Assembly (NCBI GenBank): GCA_027604505.1
Contig: JADIIX010000003.1
Span: forward strand, 1 to 64,000
DNA: 64,000 bases
Direction of reading: 5' to 3'
From: Gonapodya sp. JEL0774
Taxonomy: Eukaryota > Monoblepharomycota > Monoblepharidomycetes > Monoblepharidales > Gonapodyaceae
The notes under the pieces were generated by a model. That model was not told where the DNA came from. It searched no databases and was given only the letters and a program-made list of their open reading frames with translations. Positions 45,101 to 55,012 of this stretch are shown in pieces (positions within the stretch are counted from its first letter, which is position 1; each line of letters begins with the position of its first letter). A program made the position numbers and the translations under genes.

Positions 45101-45763
45101 ATATCCTGTTCGAAGTTCTCGCGCTTCTTCTTCTTCTTCTCGCTCCGAGTCAAACCGTCCTCAGTCGTTCGGCTGAGGCCATAATCCCCACCAGGCCGGG
45201 GTAAGACTGTGGAGCGGTGCTGCGAAAGCTTACTTAGATCCGCGTCCTTGACGTAGCGCTTTGTGACCTGGACAACTTCAGCACCAGACTTGGCACAGAT
45301 CTGCCTTAATGTGTCAAGGGTGGCTTGTAGGTCCGCCGGCGCGAGCCCCGCCGGTGTGCCATCGTCGGAAACACCCAGTTCATAAATGGCTACGCCGCGT
45401 CCCTCGTGAATTCTGGAAATAGTTGTGATTGAGTCATAATCGGGTGATCGGAAGGCACGGTTGGCGTGGATGAAACGGTTTCTGGGATGCAGCAGTCAAA
45501 ATTTAGAGTGAAATTACCTCCATTTCATCTGAGTTGTGAGATGCTCCAGTCTCTCCGCGTTCACATCCGTTAATCGCAGCTTTTGGTTTGGGTTCAATGT
45601 TTGCATTGCAACCCACAAGTGTCAGTCGCGGCCGCCTACACAGAGAAGGAACAGAAGAATCAAAACTTGCCTTGTACTCAACGTTTCCTTCCTCCACCTC
45701 GGGAGGTAGCTTCGACAAGGCCGCCAGGGACGACACTAGCAACGAGTCATTGAATTCCCCCAT
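42176..45763 (-). CDS. GTPBP1/GTPBP2-type translational GTPase
   Basis: The first exon (from 45763) is MGEFNDSLLVSSLAALSKLP. The second has SRIHEGRGVAIYELGVSDDG and TPAGLAPADLQATLDTLRQI, the family's N-terminal domain. The G1 loop is GPEHAGKSTLLGVLTHG, then KGRARLNLLRHKHEVLTGRT. G3 is VDTAGHPKYRRTSVTGLMSY and G4 is SKVDLASG. The beta-barrel part has VEFQIEEVFTVPG and, after an intron, VGPVVAGILLSGTLAP, TLFLGPINRAGDFLPCRVKS and RRGHAIVST. Relatives act in ribosome rescue and RNA decay. Differences: His replaces the usual Asp before AGKS in G1, about 60 residues are inserted after GRTSHLAHQLIGF, and about 120 Ser/Pro-rich residues split the barrel (43000-43200). Lys and Gly of the P-loop and the catalytic His after AG are kept, so GTP hydrolysis remains likely. 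Confidence 0.85.
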
Positions 45764-45994
45764 TTGTGGTGATTCGGGACAGAATTAGTGGATTTGTTGG
45801 GGTTGATTACTCTAATCGGAAATCGGTGACCATTTGGGGGGGTTGTTGTCGCCGAGCAACGATATGGTTGTGGTGGAGTGTTGAGCGGTGTGTGGTCTTT
45901 CTTATTCGTAATACTCGCCACACTTGTGTACTCGCCGAACAAGGGCGGAGTTCACGAAAGGGAAGGAGATCATAGATGTATAAAATACACCGAA

Positions 45995-47592
45995 CTAAAT
46001 TCTCTCGGCCCAACGTCCCGCCACAACCCACTCCACCGCATCCACCACACTCCCAAAACACCTGACACAATCCACCTTCACCCCTTCTTCTTTCACATTC
46101 TCGTCCCCGGCCCGGTACTTCCCCGTTCGCACCAACAAACCAGTGATACCCAACTTGCCGGCGCCTAGGATGTCATCGCGGACATCATCGCCGATCATGA
46201 TAGCGGGAATTCGCGGAGCGAGGTCGGGAGGATTTTGTGGAGATAACAACGGTGATGATGGTGTGGATGTGAATGGGGTTAGTTCGGCCACGGGGGCTGG
46301 TGTGGGTGGTATGGCAACCCCACATGACGCGAGGGCCATTTCGAAAAACGACCGACTCGGTTTTCCCACAGTGACTGCTTGACGACCTGTGGCAGATTCA
46401 AGGAGGGTTACAAAGGGGCCTGGACCGAGGTGGAGGCCACCAGGGCGCGCAAAGTACTGTTGTGGAATGGTGGTGGCGAAACAGACTCAGAAGGATAGGT
46501 GGGTGACATGAAATCGTACATCCCTCAATTCACACGACATAAGAAGTACGATTGTAGTCGTATCAGATCTCCGCGCTCAATTCTGCCATGAAACTCACTC
46601 TGCCCCGATGTATGGCAACAAACGCCCCTCCTTCCAGAAGCACATTCATCGCCGTGGTGAGGTGTGCATAGTCGAACATGGATGGAGCGAGGCCAACGAC
46701 CACAGCGGTGTATGGCAGGCTGGCGGTGGAAGAGATCAGGGCTGGCGCCACGCTTGATGTGGACTCGCTAATGGAGAGAGAGGCCGGTACAGTCCCGTCA
46801 TTCCGAGCGGCGTTGCCTTTCCCGCCCCCACACTCATCGCCCCCTTGTACACCCCTTTCTCCGCAATCTTCAAGCTCGAACTCCTCTCTCGCTTCCTGCT
46901 CCAAGAAAATCAGAGGCCTACCCCCACCCTTCTTTCTCACTACCTCTTTCGCTGCCACGAGAGACGTGAACACCTCGTGGCGATATATGGTGAAACCGAG
47001 ATCGGTCAGCAGGCGAATGAGGTAGGACGTGGAGTGTTTGGTGGTATTGGAGACGAAGCGGATCTGGGGAGTGTGGTAAAGAGTCGGACGAAAGGGGTGT
47101 GTGGAGAAGGAAGAAAATCCGGTCAGTGATTGAATAATGTAATGATGCATTGTGAGTTGGTAGAACCAATGTTTTGCAACACCTTTGCCGTCCGTGCACT
47201 GTGACAGCATGCGAAACGTACCTGATACCCGTTATCCCTCAGCTTTTGTACAGCTTCGATTGCACCTGGGAGGGCGGAGTCGTCAATGTGGAGCGTGCTT
47301 GCGATGTGGTTAGATTTGTGTGTGTGTGTCCCAATTAAGTTGTAATTTGATTCAAGATTGGAGCAGTGGCAGAAACAGTTCTGTTGAGTTGCGACAGAAC
47401 AGTAATGACAACGCAACATGGAGAGGTTGAAACGTACCCTGACAAGTCCAGGAGCACCACAGGTTTTTTGCTGGCGTTTGGAGGAGTGGTATGGTGGGGC
47501 TGGTCAAAGGGAGTACTTTTCGACGATTTCGATGTGGAGTGGTCTTCAATAATGTCAACATGGACATTGGGAGGTGAGTTGGTGTGGTCCAT
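45995..47592 (-). CDS. HAD-superfamily phosphatase, HDHD2/LHPP type
   Basis: The start at 47592 (MDHTNSPPNVHVDIIEDHST) is the first ATG; the open frame reaches 47655 without one. Motif I is PVVLLDLSG and, after an intron, TLHIDDSALPGAIEAVQKLR, the DLSGTLH signature of HDHD2. The next exon gives VRFVSNTTKHSTSYLIRLLT (motif II Ser/Asn-Thr) and DLGFTIYRHEVFTSLVAAK. An acidic, Gly-rich insert follows (46780-46900), then YTAVVVGLAPSMFDYAHLTT. The last exon has VTVGKPSRSFFEMALASCG and IPAIMIGDDVRDDILGAGKL, with motif IV GDDVRDD. The order of cap and core fits a C2-capped phosphatase of the LHPP/HDHD2 group. Low-complexity inserts make it longer than the animal protein. The substrate is unknown. Confidence 0.85.
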
Positions 47593-48061
47593 ATGCAAGT
47601 TGACGTGGATAACGGTAGATGGGCTCGAGCTGCTGCCCGTGATGATATTCGGCACGCGGTAAAGGGGAGGGATGTTTCACTGGTCAGCGGGAATGGACTG
47701 CTGAGATGCATCATGACCAATTACTGTAAAAACTAGAGTAATGGGACGTATTCTTCCGGTTGCTCTGCATATACAGCGGCGCAAAAACTCACTTTCTACT
47801 TGAAATGATTGAAAATTGAACATATCCTGGTCATGCCACGGCAAATCCCTGAATGACCGCCCGCACTGTGGAATGGAGTGATCGTTCTTGAAATTGAGAG
47901 GACGCCCCGACGACATCCAGGGCAGATAGAACACCGGATCAGGGTCGAGATCGTTTGCCTTGATGCGGCATCTTGTAGCTGGAGCGGGACATTGGCTTTT
48001 CTGTGAAGGGGGGGGGGGCATTTGTGCTAGAGGCAGAGCATTGTCGGGGTTCGTCGGAGCA

Positions 48062-48817
48062 ATGGAACCGCCAATCAGACATGAAAACGGAAGTGGAAAT
48101 GGAAGAAGAAACATTTCTGGCGTTGCCGGGAGCGTTGAGGGGACGGTTGCCAAAGGTGAAGACATTCCCCTGACAGCATACAAGACGCATCACGGTCACA
48201 AGACGCAACACCGCAATGAAGAAGCACACAATACAGATAGCTGTCATCGAAATCGTGTGCTCTCAGACTCGTTCTTCGCTGCTCTGATCGCGTCGCTCGC
48301 CCCAACACCAAATTTGTACGGCATCTTCGACTCCCCGCTCTCCGCCGACTCTCTCCTCTCCGCGATTGCCAACCACGTGCCTTCCCTCTCAACCCCAATC
48401 TCTCCTATTGCTTCTCCCCTCTCGCTCTACGTCGACTCTCCTCCTCCACCCCTTGTACACCCGTGGACCGTCTACCTCCGCATATCCGCTGCCCACCCGC
48501 CAGGACCCACAAACATTCTTTCTCGCGTCCATTATCACACCCTCCTTGACCTACTCGTCTCTCCCGCAGTCGTGGTAGTCGACGGTAAACAAGCTTGTCT
48601 CGATAGGGTGAGGAGGGTCCTCAGAGATATGGCGGCAACTCCCCTTCACATTCTTCAGGACCACATTGTTGATGTTGCAAGGAATGGTGCTGAGAGGAAC
48701 CGCAGTGTGGAGAGTGGTGTGAGAAATGCGGTTGGTGAACCTGTCAAAGTACGTTCTGCCCCTGCGGTGCTTCAAGTTTGTGGTCTTGGCAACTTCGCTC
48801 AGGCTGGTGGAGAGTGA
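48062..48817 (+). CDS. open frame, possible 5' part of a PPR-like protein
   Basis: The frame from the ATG at 48062 contains DSFFAALIASLAPTPNLYGI, PLSLYVDSPPPPLVHPWTVY, and ILSRVHYHTLLDLLVSPAVV followed by QACLDRVRRVLRDM. The helix pattern in the last part recalls a pentatricopeptide repeat (Y-x-x-L-L then a second helix ending in LRDM). The region before about 48237 is Gly/His-rich and may not be coding. A stop falls at 48817. An intron could join this to the long frame at 49258, since both read as helical-repeat protein in the same direction, but I could not fix the junction. Confidence 0.45.
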   Translation: MEPPIRHENGSGNGRRNISGVAGSVEGTVAKGEDIPLTAYKTHHGHKTQHRNEEAHNTDSCHRNRVLSDSFFAALIASLAPTPNLYGIFDSPLSADSLLSAIANHVPSLSTPISPIASPLSLYVDSPPPPLVHPWTVYLRISAAHPPGPTNILSRVHYHTLLDLLVSPAVVVVDGKQACLDRVRRVLRDMAATPLHILQDHIVDVARNGAERNRSVESGVRNAVGEPVKVRSAPAVLQVCGLGNFAQAGGE

Positions 48818-49257
48818 GGGAGATTATTTGAAGGGGTCTGTCAATGGAGTATCGGAGTGTGTTTGAGTGTGTGAAGATCCTCAACTTATTGGTGCAGTGG
48901 GATTGCAGATGTTGGCCTAGGCTGGTTGCCGAGCACGAGTGCCGGTGAGGTTTGTGGGCACGTAGAACGATTGGAGTTATGGATGTCGTGGTGCCGGTGG
49001 AGTTGGGGGTGTTGTGGAGTTTGTTATTTTGCGGACGACTTCCGGACGACTTCCAGAGGCTATGAGGCGCATGCAATTTTCTCTAGTTGGTGGAATGGTT
49101 GAACTTAGTGGATGTGGTGGAGGTCCGTAATGTTGGTGCAGTTTGGGTAGTCAAGGAACAGCTTGCGCCTGCAACTGGTGACAGCGGGAGCTCATGGCAG
49201 GCGTGGAGTTTGCGAACCACATCCACACGCCATACACTGTGTGAAGTTTATTAGCAA

Positions 49258-51465
49258 ATGCCAGTTGTCCGGCAAGCTACATGCTTGGAGTCACTGTTGC
49301 CCAAAACTGACATTGCTTCTCAGCTCCCCACTGCCCTCCCCCTCGACCTATCAGAATGGAACTACCTCCTCACCGCGTACTCTCGTGCAAATTCTCTCAT
49401 CTACTCTACTGCCTACCTCCGAGACATTGAGGTTCTCCTCCGATCTTCCCTAGGAGCCGACTTTGGGAACCGCGTTTTTACAAAAGGAGAACGAACGAAG
49501 TCGCCGTGGGCGCCGCAGCAGCGGCGAGAAGCTGACGAGGGGAATGATGAGGAGCTAGCGGATGAGCATGTTCATGTGCATAGAGATGGGCAGGCACAGG
49601 AAGAGCATGAGCCACATGTCGCTCAAGATCGTAGTGCCCTTCTGCTCCCTTTCCGCTACCCATCCCCACTGCCCGCGTTCATCCTCCTCCCCTACCGCCT
49701 CTACCTCACACACCTCCTCTGCCTCCCTCACCCATCCGCGTTACTCTATCCGATGACCACCCTGCTCTCCTACGCAGCAACCCGACCCGTGCTGTGGATG
49801 ATGTGGTGTAGGGATACTCACGTCGCAGGACTGGTTGCCGCGGTGTTTGCGAGGACAGCGTCGTGGGACTACGAGAAGGCCGTGTGGTGGGCGCGAAGGA
49901 TGGTAAGGGGTTTAGAGAGAGACGGGGAGCAGAGAGAGAGCAGAGAGGGTGGACAAGGGGAGCCATACGAGGACGACGTGCGTATTGGGGAGGGAAGGGA
50001 AAACCAGGTCCATTCCGCGTCAAAGGGTTCATCGGTGAACCTGACGAATGCGGCGGCATCGCGTTCCTCGGTGCCCGGACAGACCTCAACAGCCACTCCC
50101 CTCCGCTTGCCCGCATCCCTCGCTGCCACACTCCTCCTCTACCATGCGAAAACTCACCGAGCCTATTACGCCCCTTCGGCGTCGACCTGGGCGGGGTCGG
50201 TCTGGCCGAATTCTGCAAAGGCGAATTTGGGGCCCTTAAGATGGAATACAGAATCGGTCTCTACGGTTCCCTCGCCTCCCTCTTCGTCCTCCCCGGAGTT
50301 TATGATCTCCATGCTCATGTCACATCCGGCAATGGCATTAGCAGGGAATGGGAGTGGCGCAGGGGCAGCAACTGTGCAAACACAGGGAGATCTGAGTCAC
50401 CAGACGACTGTTCCCACCCTGTTGAAGGCACCGTCGCGGTCCGTACAACCAGCACACCCACCTACGCGCACACCCACACCCAACCAGAACGCTCTTTTTC
50501 TGGTTCTCCACCTTAACACACTTCTCTCCCGCCACGTCTCCCTCGAACGCCACCTCCGCCCGTTCCGCTTTCACCACCCTGCCCAATCGCGCACCAACGC
50601 GCCGCCCCCTTTACCACCCGCACTGTGCACGTCTCTTGCCCTCTTCTACTCTCAATTCAACTCTCGCTCCGCGGACAAATGGGCCGCCCGGGTTGTGGAA
50701 GAGTATCCCGGTACCGAGTGGTCCGATGCGGCAGGAGAATCAGGGGCGCGGGCGTGGGGGAGGAGCGGGTGGCCAAGGAGAGCCGAGTCATGGGTCGATG
50801 GGAGGAGGAGGACGGTGCCAGGTGGTACGGTGACGGCAGTTGCCGAGGTGGTAGAGGGGTGGGTTTCCGCGGTGGAGAGAAGTCTGGCGGGGAGGAAGGT
50901 CGTTCTGTGGTTGGCCGAACCAGATGAGAGAGAAATGCGCTTTGCGGATGAAAAGAGGATGAGTAATAGGGACATGATGGAGAGAGCCGAGTGGTGGTTG
51001 AAGAGGATGGACAACGGAACAGCATCTGGTGGGGGATTGGCGGGTATGCTCGCCCGCGTCGCGAATGTGCATCGTGCAAGTCTCGCGGGCGCTAGTCAGG
51101 CACGTCAGGGTGGAGATGCGGGGAGGGGCTACGTGGACATGCTGGCTGTGCGGAGGGTGGCCGAGGGTTGGATGTTGCTTGGGGATGAACGGAGGGCACG
51201 GGAGATTGTGATGTGGGGGGAGGCACGGGGGGGTAAAGGGGTGCTTGGAGCGTACGGGAAGGCGGGGTTGTGTGGAAGGTGGAGGGTGGGCGGGGACCTG
51301 GAGGCTGTGCGGTGTTGCCGTGGAGAGGAGGTAAGGTGGTGGGAAGGTGTTAATGGCTTTGTGTTTGGGTGGGGCGAGCAGGCAGGCACAGGTCGACAGA
51401 GGAGGTCAGTTAGCCATGAAGGAGATCATGCTGACTGGGAGAACGATGTCCCTGCACTGTACTAA
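49258..51465 (+). CDS. large GC-rich protein, PPR/TPR-like
   Basis: This is a 735-codon open frame. Near its start it reads DLSEWNYLLTAYSRANSLIY, which fits a PPR helix pair, followed by a Glu/His-rich insert (49500-49620). Hydrophobic helices follow (FILLPYRLYLTHLLCLPHPS), then Arg/Gly-rich stretches and near the end MLAVRRVAEGWMLLGDERRA, a TPR-like helix pair. I do not recognise the protein. PPR-like proteins usually serve organellar RNA, so a mitochondrial role is a guess. Third-position GC is higher than in neighbours, so long chance frames also appear on the opposite strand (for example 50218-49706). Some of the Ser/Pro/Arg-rich middle could be intronic. Confidence 0.45.
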   Translation: MPVVRQATCLESLLPKTDIASQLPTALPLDLSEWNYLLTAYSRANSLIYSTAYLRDIEVLLRSSLGADFGNRVFTKGERTKSPWAPQQRREADEGNDEELADEHVHVHRDGQAQEEHEPHVAQDRSALLLPFRYPSPLPAFILLPYRLYLTHLLCLPHPSALLYPMTTLLSYAATRPVLWMMWCRDTHVAGLVAAVFARTASWDYEKAVWWARRMVRGLERDGEQRESREGGQGEPYEDDVRIGEGRENQVHSASKGSSVNLTNAAASRSSVPGQTSTATPLRLPASLAATLLLYHAKTHRAYYAPSASTWAGSVWPNSAKANLGPLRWNTESVSTVPSPPSSSSPEFMISMLMSHPAMALAGNGSGAGAATVQTQGDLSHQTTVPTLLKAPSRSVQPAHPPTRTPTPNQNALFLVLHLNTLLSRHVSLERHLRPFRFHHPAQSRTNAPPPLPPALCTSLALFYSQFNSRSADKWAARVVEEYPGTEWSDAAGESGARAWGRSGWPRRAESWVDGRRRTVPGGTVTAVAEVVEGWVSAVERSLAGRKVVLWLAEPDEREMRFADEKRMSNRDMMERAEWWLKRMDNGTASGGGLAGMLARVANVHRASLAGASQARQGGDAGRGYVDMLAVRRVAEGWMLLGDERRAREIVMWGEARGGKGVLGAYGKAGLCGRWRVGGDLEAVRCCRGEEVRWWEGVNGFVFGWGEQAGTGRQRRSVSHEGDHADWENDVPALY

Positions 51466-52414
51466 TTTATGTGCTGTTCGATTGTATTCACTCAACTGCT
51501 CCAACACATATTCTCCAATTACCCGACCTTGGTGTGTACCTAATAATATTGCACTGTCCCCCAAATGTCATCCCAAGGTCAAAAAAAAACGCAACTTTGT
51601 TGGGGGCAGCAAAATAAAAGTGAAATGAGGCAAATGGAATTTACATAAATTATGTATTAGCAGACAGCACTGGTTCCGGAAGCTCCCAGGTGGTGGTAGC
51701 GCATCCAGTCCCGCTGCCGACCCCTCCAGTATTGCACAAGTTCTGATTCCGATGGGCGGGTGATTGAATCTGAGTGGCGCTGCCGATTGACCACCCCTAT
51801 ATCTCCAGACGATGCTCCCGACGGACGGCAAACAAGGCGACACGATTGCGGGCTCGATTGTGAGCATGCAGACGGACTATGCTTGTGAGTTTCTTATATA
51901 TCGTGGCCTTGATGTTATATATTTACACCGAACATCTTGTCCAGACGACGTGGACAGCGACCCAAGCGACCTCGAAAATGACAGTGGATGATTTGTTTTT
52001 TGTGCCTCAAATCTTTGTTCTGATGAATAAATGTTTGTTCTATCTAACTCAAAATCCGCATGGGTGTTGAGGTCCACTTTCATGCATACAACAACAAAGA
52101 AGTGGTTCTTCAGTGGCAATGTCAAAATGAATATGGTTGAGCAGGGGACGTCATGTGGAACCCTACTAGCCAGGAACATTTCCCCTTCATTGCCCACATG
52201 GTCAATTCTTTAGCCAAGACGTCCTCGGTGACTCCATCAATGACTGGTAAGGAACTGTTTCGTTCATGTTCATACCTATGAAGTGAAGTAATGTATTGAC
52301 GTTTTTCTGCGTGTCGATGACAAAAGAGTCAGGTATCTTCTCTGACGATTGGTGTGTGTCAAAAGCTGTCCTGTGCCTGACCCCCATAGGAGAAACCCTG
52401 ATGACCCGCCTGAG
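51466..52414. other. gene-poor stretch with a degraded ORF
   Basis: No complete gene is seen. A coding-like rightward frame at 52059-52260 reads MGVEVHFHAYNNKEVVLQWQ, is broken by TGA at 52138-52140, then continues AGDVMWNPTSQEHFPFIAHM and VNSLAKTSSVTPSM. It has the look of a relic exon, perhaps of a mobile element, but no family was recognised. A poly-A run lies near 51582-51590. The inverted repeat at 52415-52510 follows directly. Confidence 0.4.
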
Positions 52415-52510
52415 TGGGAACTCATTCATCTATACTGTATGCCCACAAATGTTGGAAAAACTGAAGGAAATATGAAAGGTGGGCATACAGTATAGATATA
52501 TGAGTTCCCA
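52415..52510. repeat. 32-bp inverted repeat with 32-nt spacer
   Basis: The left arm (52415-52446) and the right arm (52479-52510) are reverse complements at 30 of 32 positions. Each contains TGGGAACTCAT and CTATACTGTATGCCCAC or its complement. The two mismatches sit together in the middle. The loop at 52447-52478 is A-rich. Such a hairpin could be a short MITE-like element, a transposon end pair, or a structured RNA. No target-site duplication is obvious beside the arms. Confidence 0.85.
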
Positions 52511-52579
52511 ATGTTGAAATTTTCCACCCTCCCTCTAGGGTCTCACACATTTTGTCCACCCCCTCGGAAAAAATTACCA

Positions 52580-52710
52580 TCCCCGGGAGGGGGGGAGGGG
52601 GGGTGGGGGCGTCGGGGGGGGGGGCCCAACAACGGGGTGGAAACTAANNNNNNNNNNCCCCCCCCGCCCCCCCCCCCCCGCCCGCCCGCCGTGGGTCCGA
52701 CAATGGGGTG
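52580..52710. other. assembly gap (10 N) flanked by G and C runs
   Basis: Ten N occupy 52648-52657. Long G-rich sequence lies to the left (52588-52625) and C-rich sequence to the right (52658-52690). A short unit recurs on both sides, CCCAACAACGGGGTGG at about 52624 and TCCGACAATGGGGTGG at about 52696. This suggests a GC-rich tandem array collapsed or unread at the gap. Nothing can be said about the missing bases. Confidence 0.9.
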
Positions 52711-53089
52711 GGAAAATACTTTGTGACAGCCCAGCCTTCCCACATCGTCAGGACTTTGAATGTGCCTGCCCAGCGGGCACGTAACTACATTAGTGTAACA
52801 AGATACGGTGGCGTAACAAAATTATACTTCGCACGGGCATCAAGTGGCTGGTGGGGGGCCGACTGTGGGAATGCAAATGAATGCATTCAGAAGGACCATC
52901 GGATATGAATACATTCAGATGCAAAAAGCAAACCCGAACAGCATGGCGAATTCTATAGCATTCACAGATAAGAAATGTGGCCATGCAAACGCTGTGCTGC
53001 CCCCCTTGCGGCCTCAGACGTAGAATGAGGAACCAATTCCGTTTTTGATATCATCAGACTCTGAAACAAAACTTTGCAAGCACTCGCAA

Positions 53090-54524
53090 ATGGCAGAAAT
53101 CGAATTTCCCTTTGCAGAATCAAACCAAGTCTCAGCCGATATTCCCGATTCCAACAACGAGTTCGCGGGCGTGAAAGGTACCGTGTGCGATCCTCACCAC
53201 CCGCTGCCGCCGCTGTCTCATCGTCCTTCTTCCACCACGTTATCATCGCCCATCTCGCTCGAATATCTGTCTGCCTTATGACTTTGTATTCACTGGTCCA
53301 GTCAATCTCTCCCCCCTGGACGGCACGCTTTTCGTCGCCCCCTTCGTTCCCGCGAACCCCGAGGTGGTGGAGGCGGCGATGGACGTGGCGGGCGTCAGGG
53401 GAAACGACGTGGTGGTGGATCTGGGATGTGGGGATGGAAGAGGTGGGTTGAGTTATGTGGGAGATGTGGGAGATGAGTTTTGCGGCCAAGGGACTGGACG
53501 AGGGGGAGGGGTTTTGGGGTTAGTGGGTCGGGCGATTGCATGACGAGAGAGGAGGGCATTGCAAAACAGTGGATCCGTAACGGCAATCAGGAGAGTGCGC
53601 GTCTGCAGGGGGCTTGTTGATCATGTTCCTAGAGAAGCCTGTTTGTGCGGTCAGGGTTGCACTCGCCGAAGTCATTTCAAAGAGTCTTTCCAGCATTTCC
53701 GACGCGTAACCCATGCACTGATAACCTGATCATCTCGCACACTCTCACTTGCTTCATACAGTCCTCATCGCCGCACTCAGGCGGTCGGTCAGGCGCGTCT
53801 TGGGGGTGGAACTGGACCCGCAGTTGGTCGCCATTGCAAGGTCAAAGATTGTACAGGCGGGGTTTGGGCCAGGGAAAGGTCAAGGAATCGGAAAAGCGGA
53901 GATTGTGGAGGGGGATATGTTTGCATTCGGTGAGTGGGAGGGGTTGTCAGGGAACGGCAGTGGATTCTGCCAGGAACGTTGGAGTCCCTGCTCACATGGG
54001 CTGTGGGACGCAACCAATTGCTCAAACTGCGTGGGAAATGTACGTTACTGCACGGTGACCCCTCTCACATGGCCCCTGTTCGTGGGTCTTGCGGTACCGT
54101 CCGTCCCACAGACATACCCCCTAGCGCCACTCTCGTTGTTCTGTACCTTCTTCCGGCCGGCCTGGAAAAGCTCGCATCCATGCTTGGCCGATGGCTCACC
54201 GCTGACAGAACACCCCAACCTCTCGTGGCCAAAAACCAGAAGGTTGCAGAGCAAGAATTCGAGGCGTCGGACAGGACGTTGGCAGAGGACGATGGAGAAG
54301 CGGGTGTGGAAATGGTCGGAGTGGGCGCTGGGAAGAGGTGTGTCTGTGCAAGAGTTTCTTCCTGTTGGGCTAAGCAAGGTGAACTCATTCTGATTCAATC
54401 AAGGATTGTCACCATTGGCTACTCCATTCCAGGGTGGACGGCAACCAAGGGTGTGCAACACCGCCTCAAGTCACGTGTGGACACGTGGCTCTTCACTTAC
54501 ACCCCAGACAGTGTTCCGGCTTAG
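53090..54524 (+). CDS. FAM173/ATPSCKMT-like lysine methyltransferase
   Basis: The ATG at 53090 gives MAEIEFPFAESNQVSADIPD. After an intron (GTACCG donor near 53179 to an acceptor at 53299) come VNLSPLDGTLFVAPFVPANP and EVVEAAMDVAGVRGNDVVVD, with motif I LGCGDGR. The next exon has VLIAALRRSVRRVLGVELDP and ARSKIVQAGFGPGKGQG, then IVEGDMFAF. A long intron with GTGAGT leads to DIPPSATLVVLYLLPAGLEK and LASMLGRWLTADRT, and the last part reads IVTIGYSIPGWTATKGVQHR. The order V-P-x-x-P..E-V-V..DLGCGDGR..VYLLP matches FAM173 proteins, which trimethylate a lysine of ATP synthase subunit c or of adenine nucleotide translocase in mitochondria. That substrate is inferred from the family. Confidence 0.8.
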
Positions 54525-55012
54525 CTTGGAGCTCACACCGTCGGTGTGGAGATAATTGTACACCCCAGAGCTGGACTTTTGGGGACCCAGAATCCGGGAT
54601 GGGATGATGCCATGTACTCTCGGAAAAACGGCAACATCTGTTGGATTGTTTCATTGGCGTGAATCGCATACATGTGCTCGGTGAACTTGCTCTGCGCTTA
54701 CTTAGTTTTCTTTCTGCCTCAAACTTCCACTTAACGTAACTGTGAAAAATGTAGTCTCTGATACGCACTTCTGTCAATAATGTGAAAAAATAAAGGAATC
54801 GACTGAACGCTGTCATCATGAACTGGGAGTGCATGGCGTCTGATTAGTGGGGACAAAACAATGCGATACCCTACCGCAAATCTGTGATGTTATTCTGATT
54901 GGTTGCCGATTCCGGTCCGAACACGTGTTTGGCTCTTGGAGTTTTTCTGCCTGCACTTGCCACACACTCAGAGGGGTCCATTTCCTTGAGAGGTTTTTGC
55001 CACCCGATCGAA
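54525..55012. other. spacer, no gene seen
   Basis: About 490 bases between two rightward genes. Short frames on both strands lack known domains. The region should hold the terminator of the methyltransferase and the promoter and leader of the Ctr-type gene. Confidence 0.4.

Noticed and set aside
49706-50218. Leftward frame of 170 codons in the PPR-like region
   Set aside because: High GC makes stop codons rare on both strands; composition is Arg/Pro/Ser noise.
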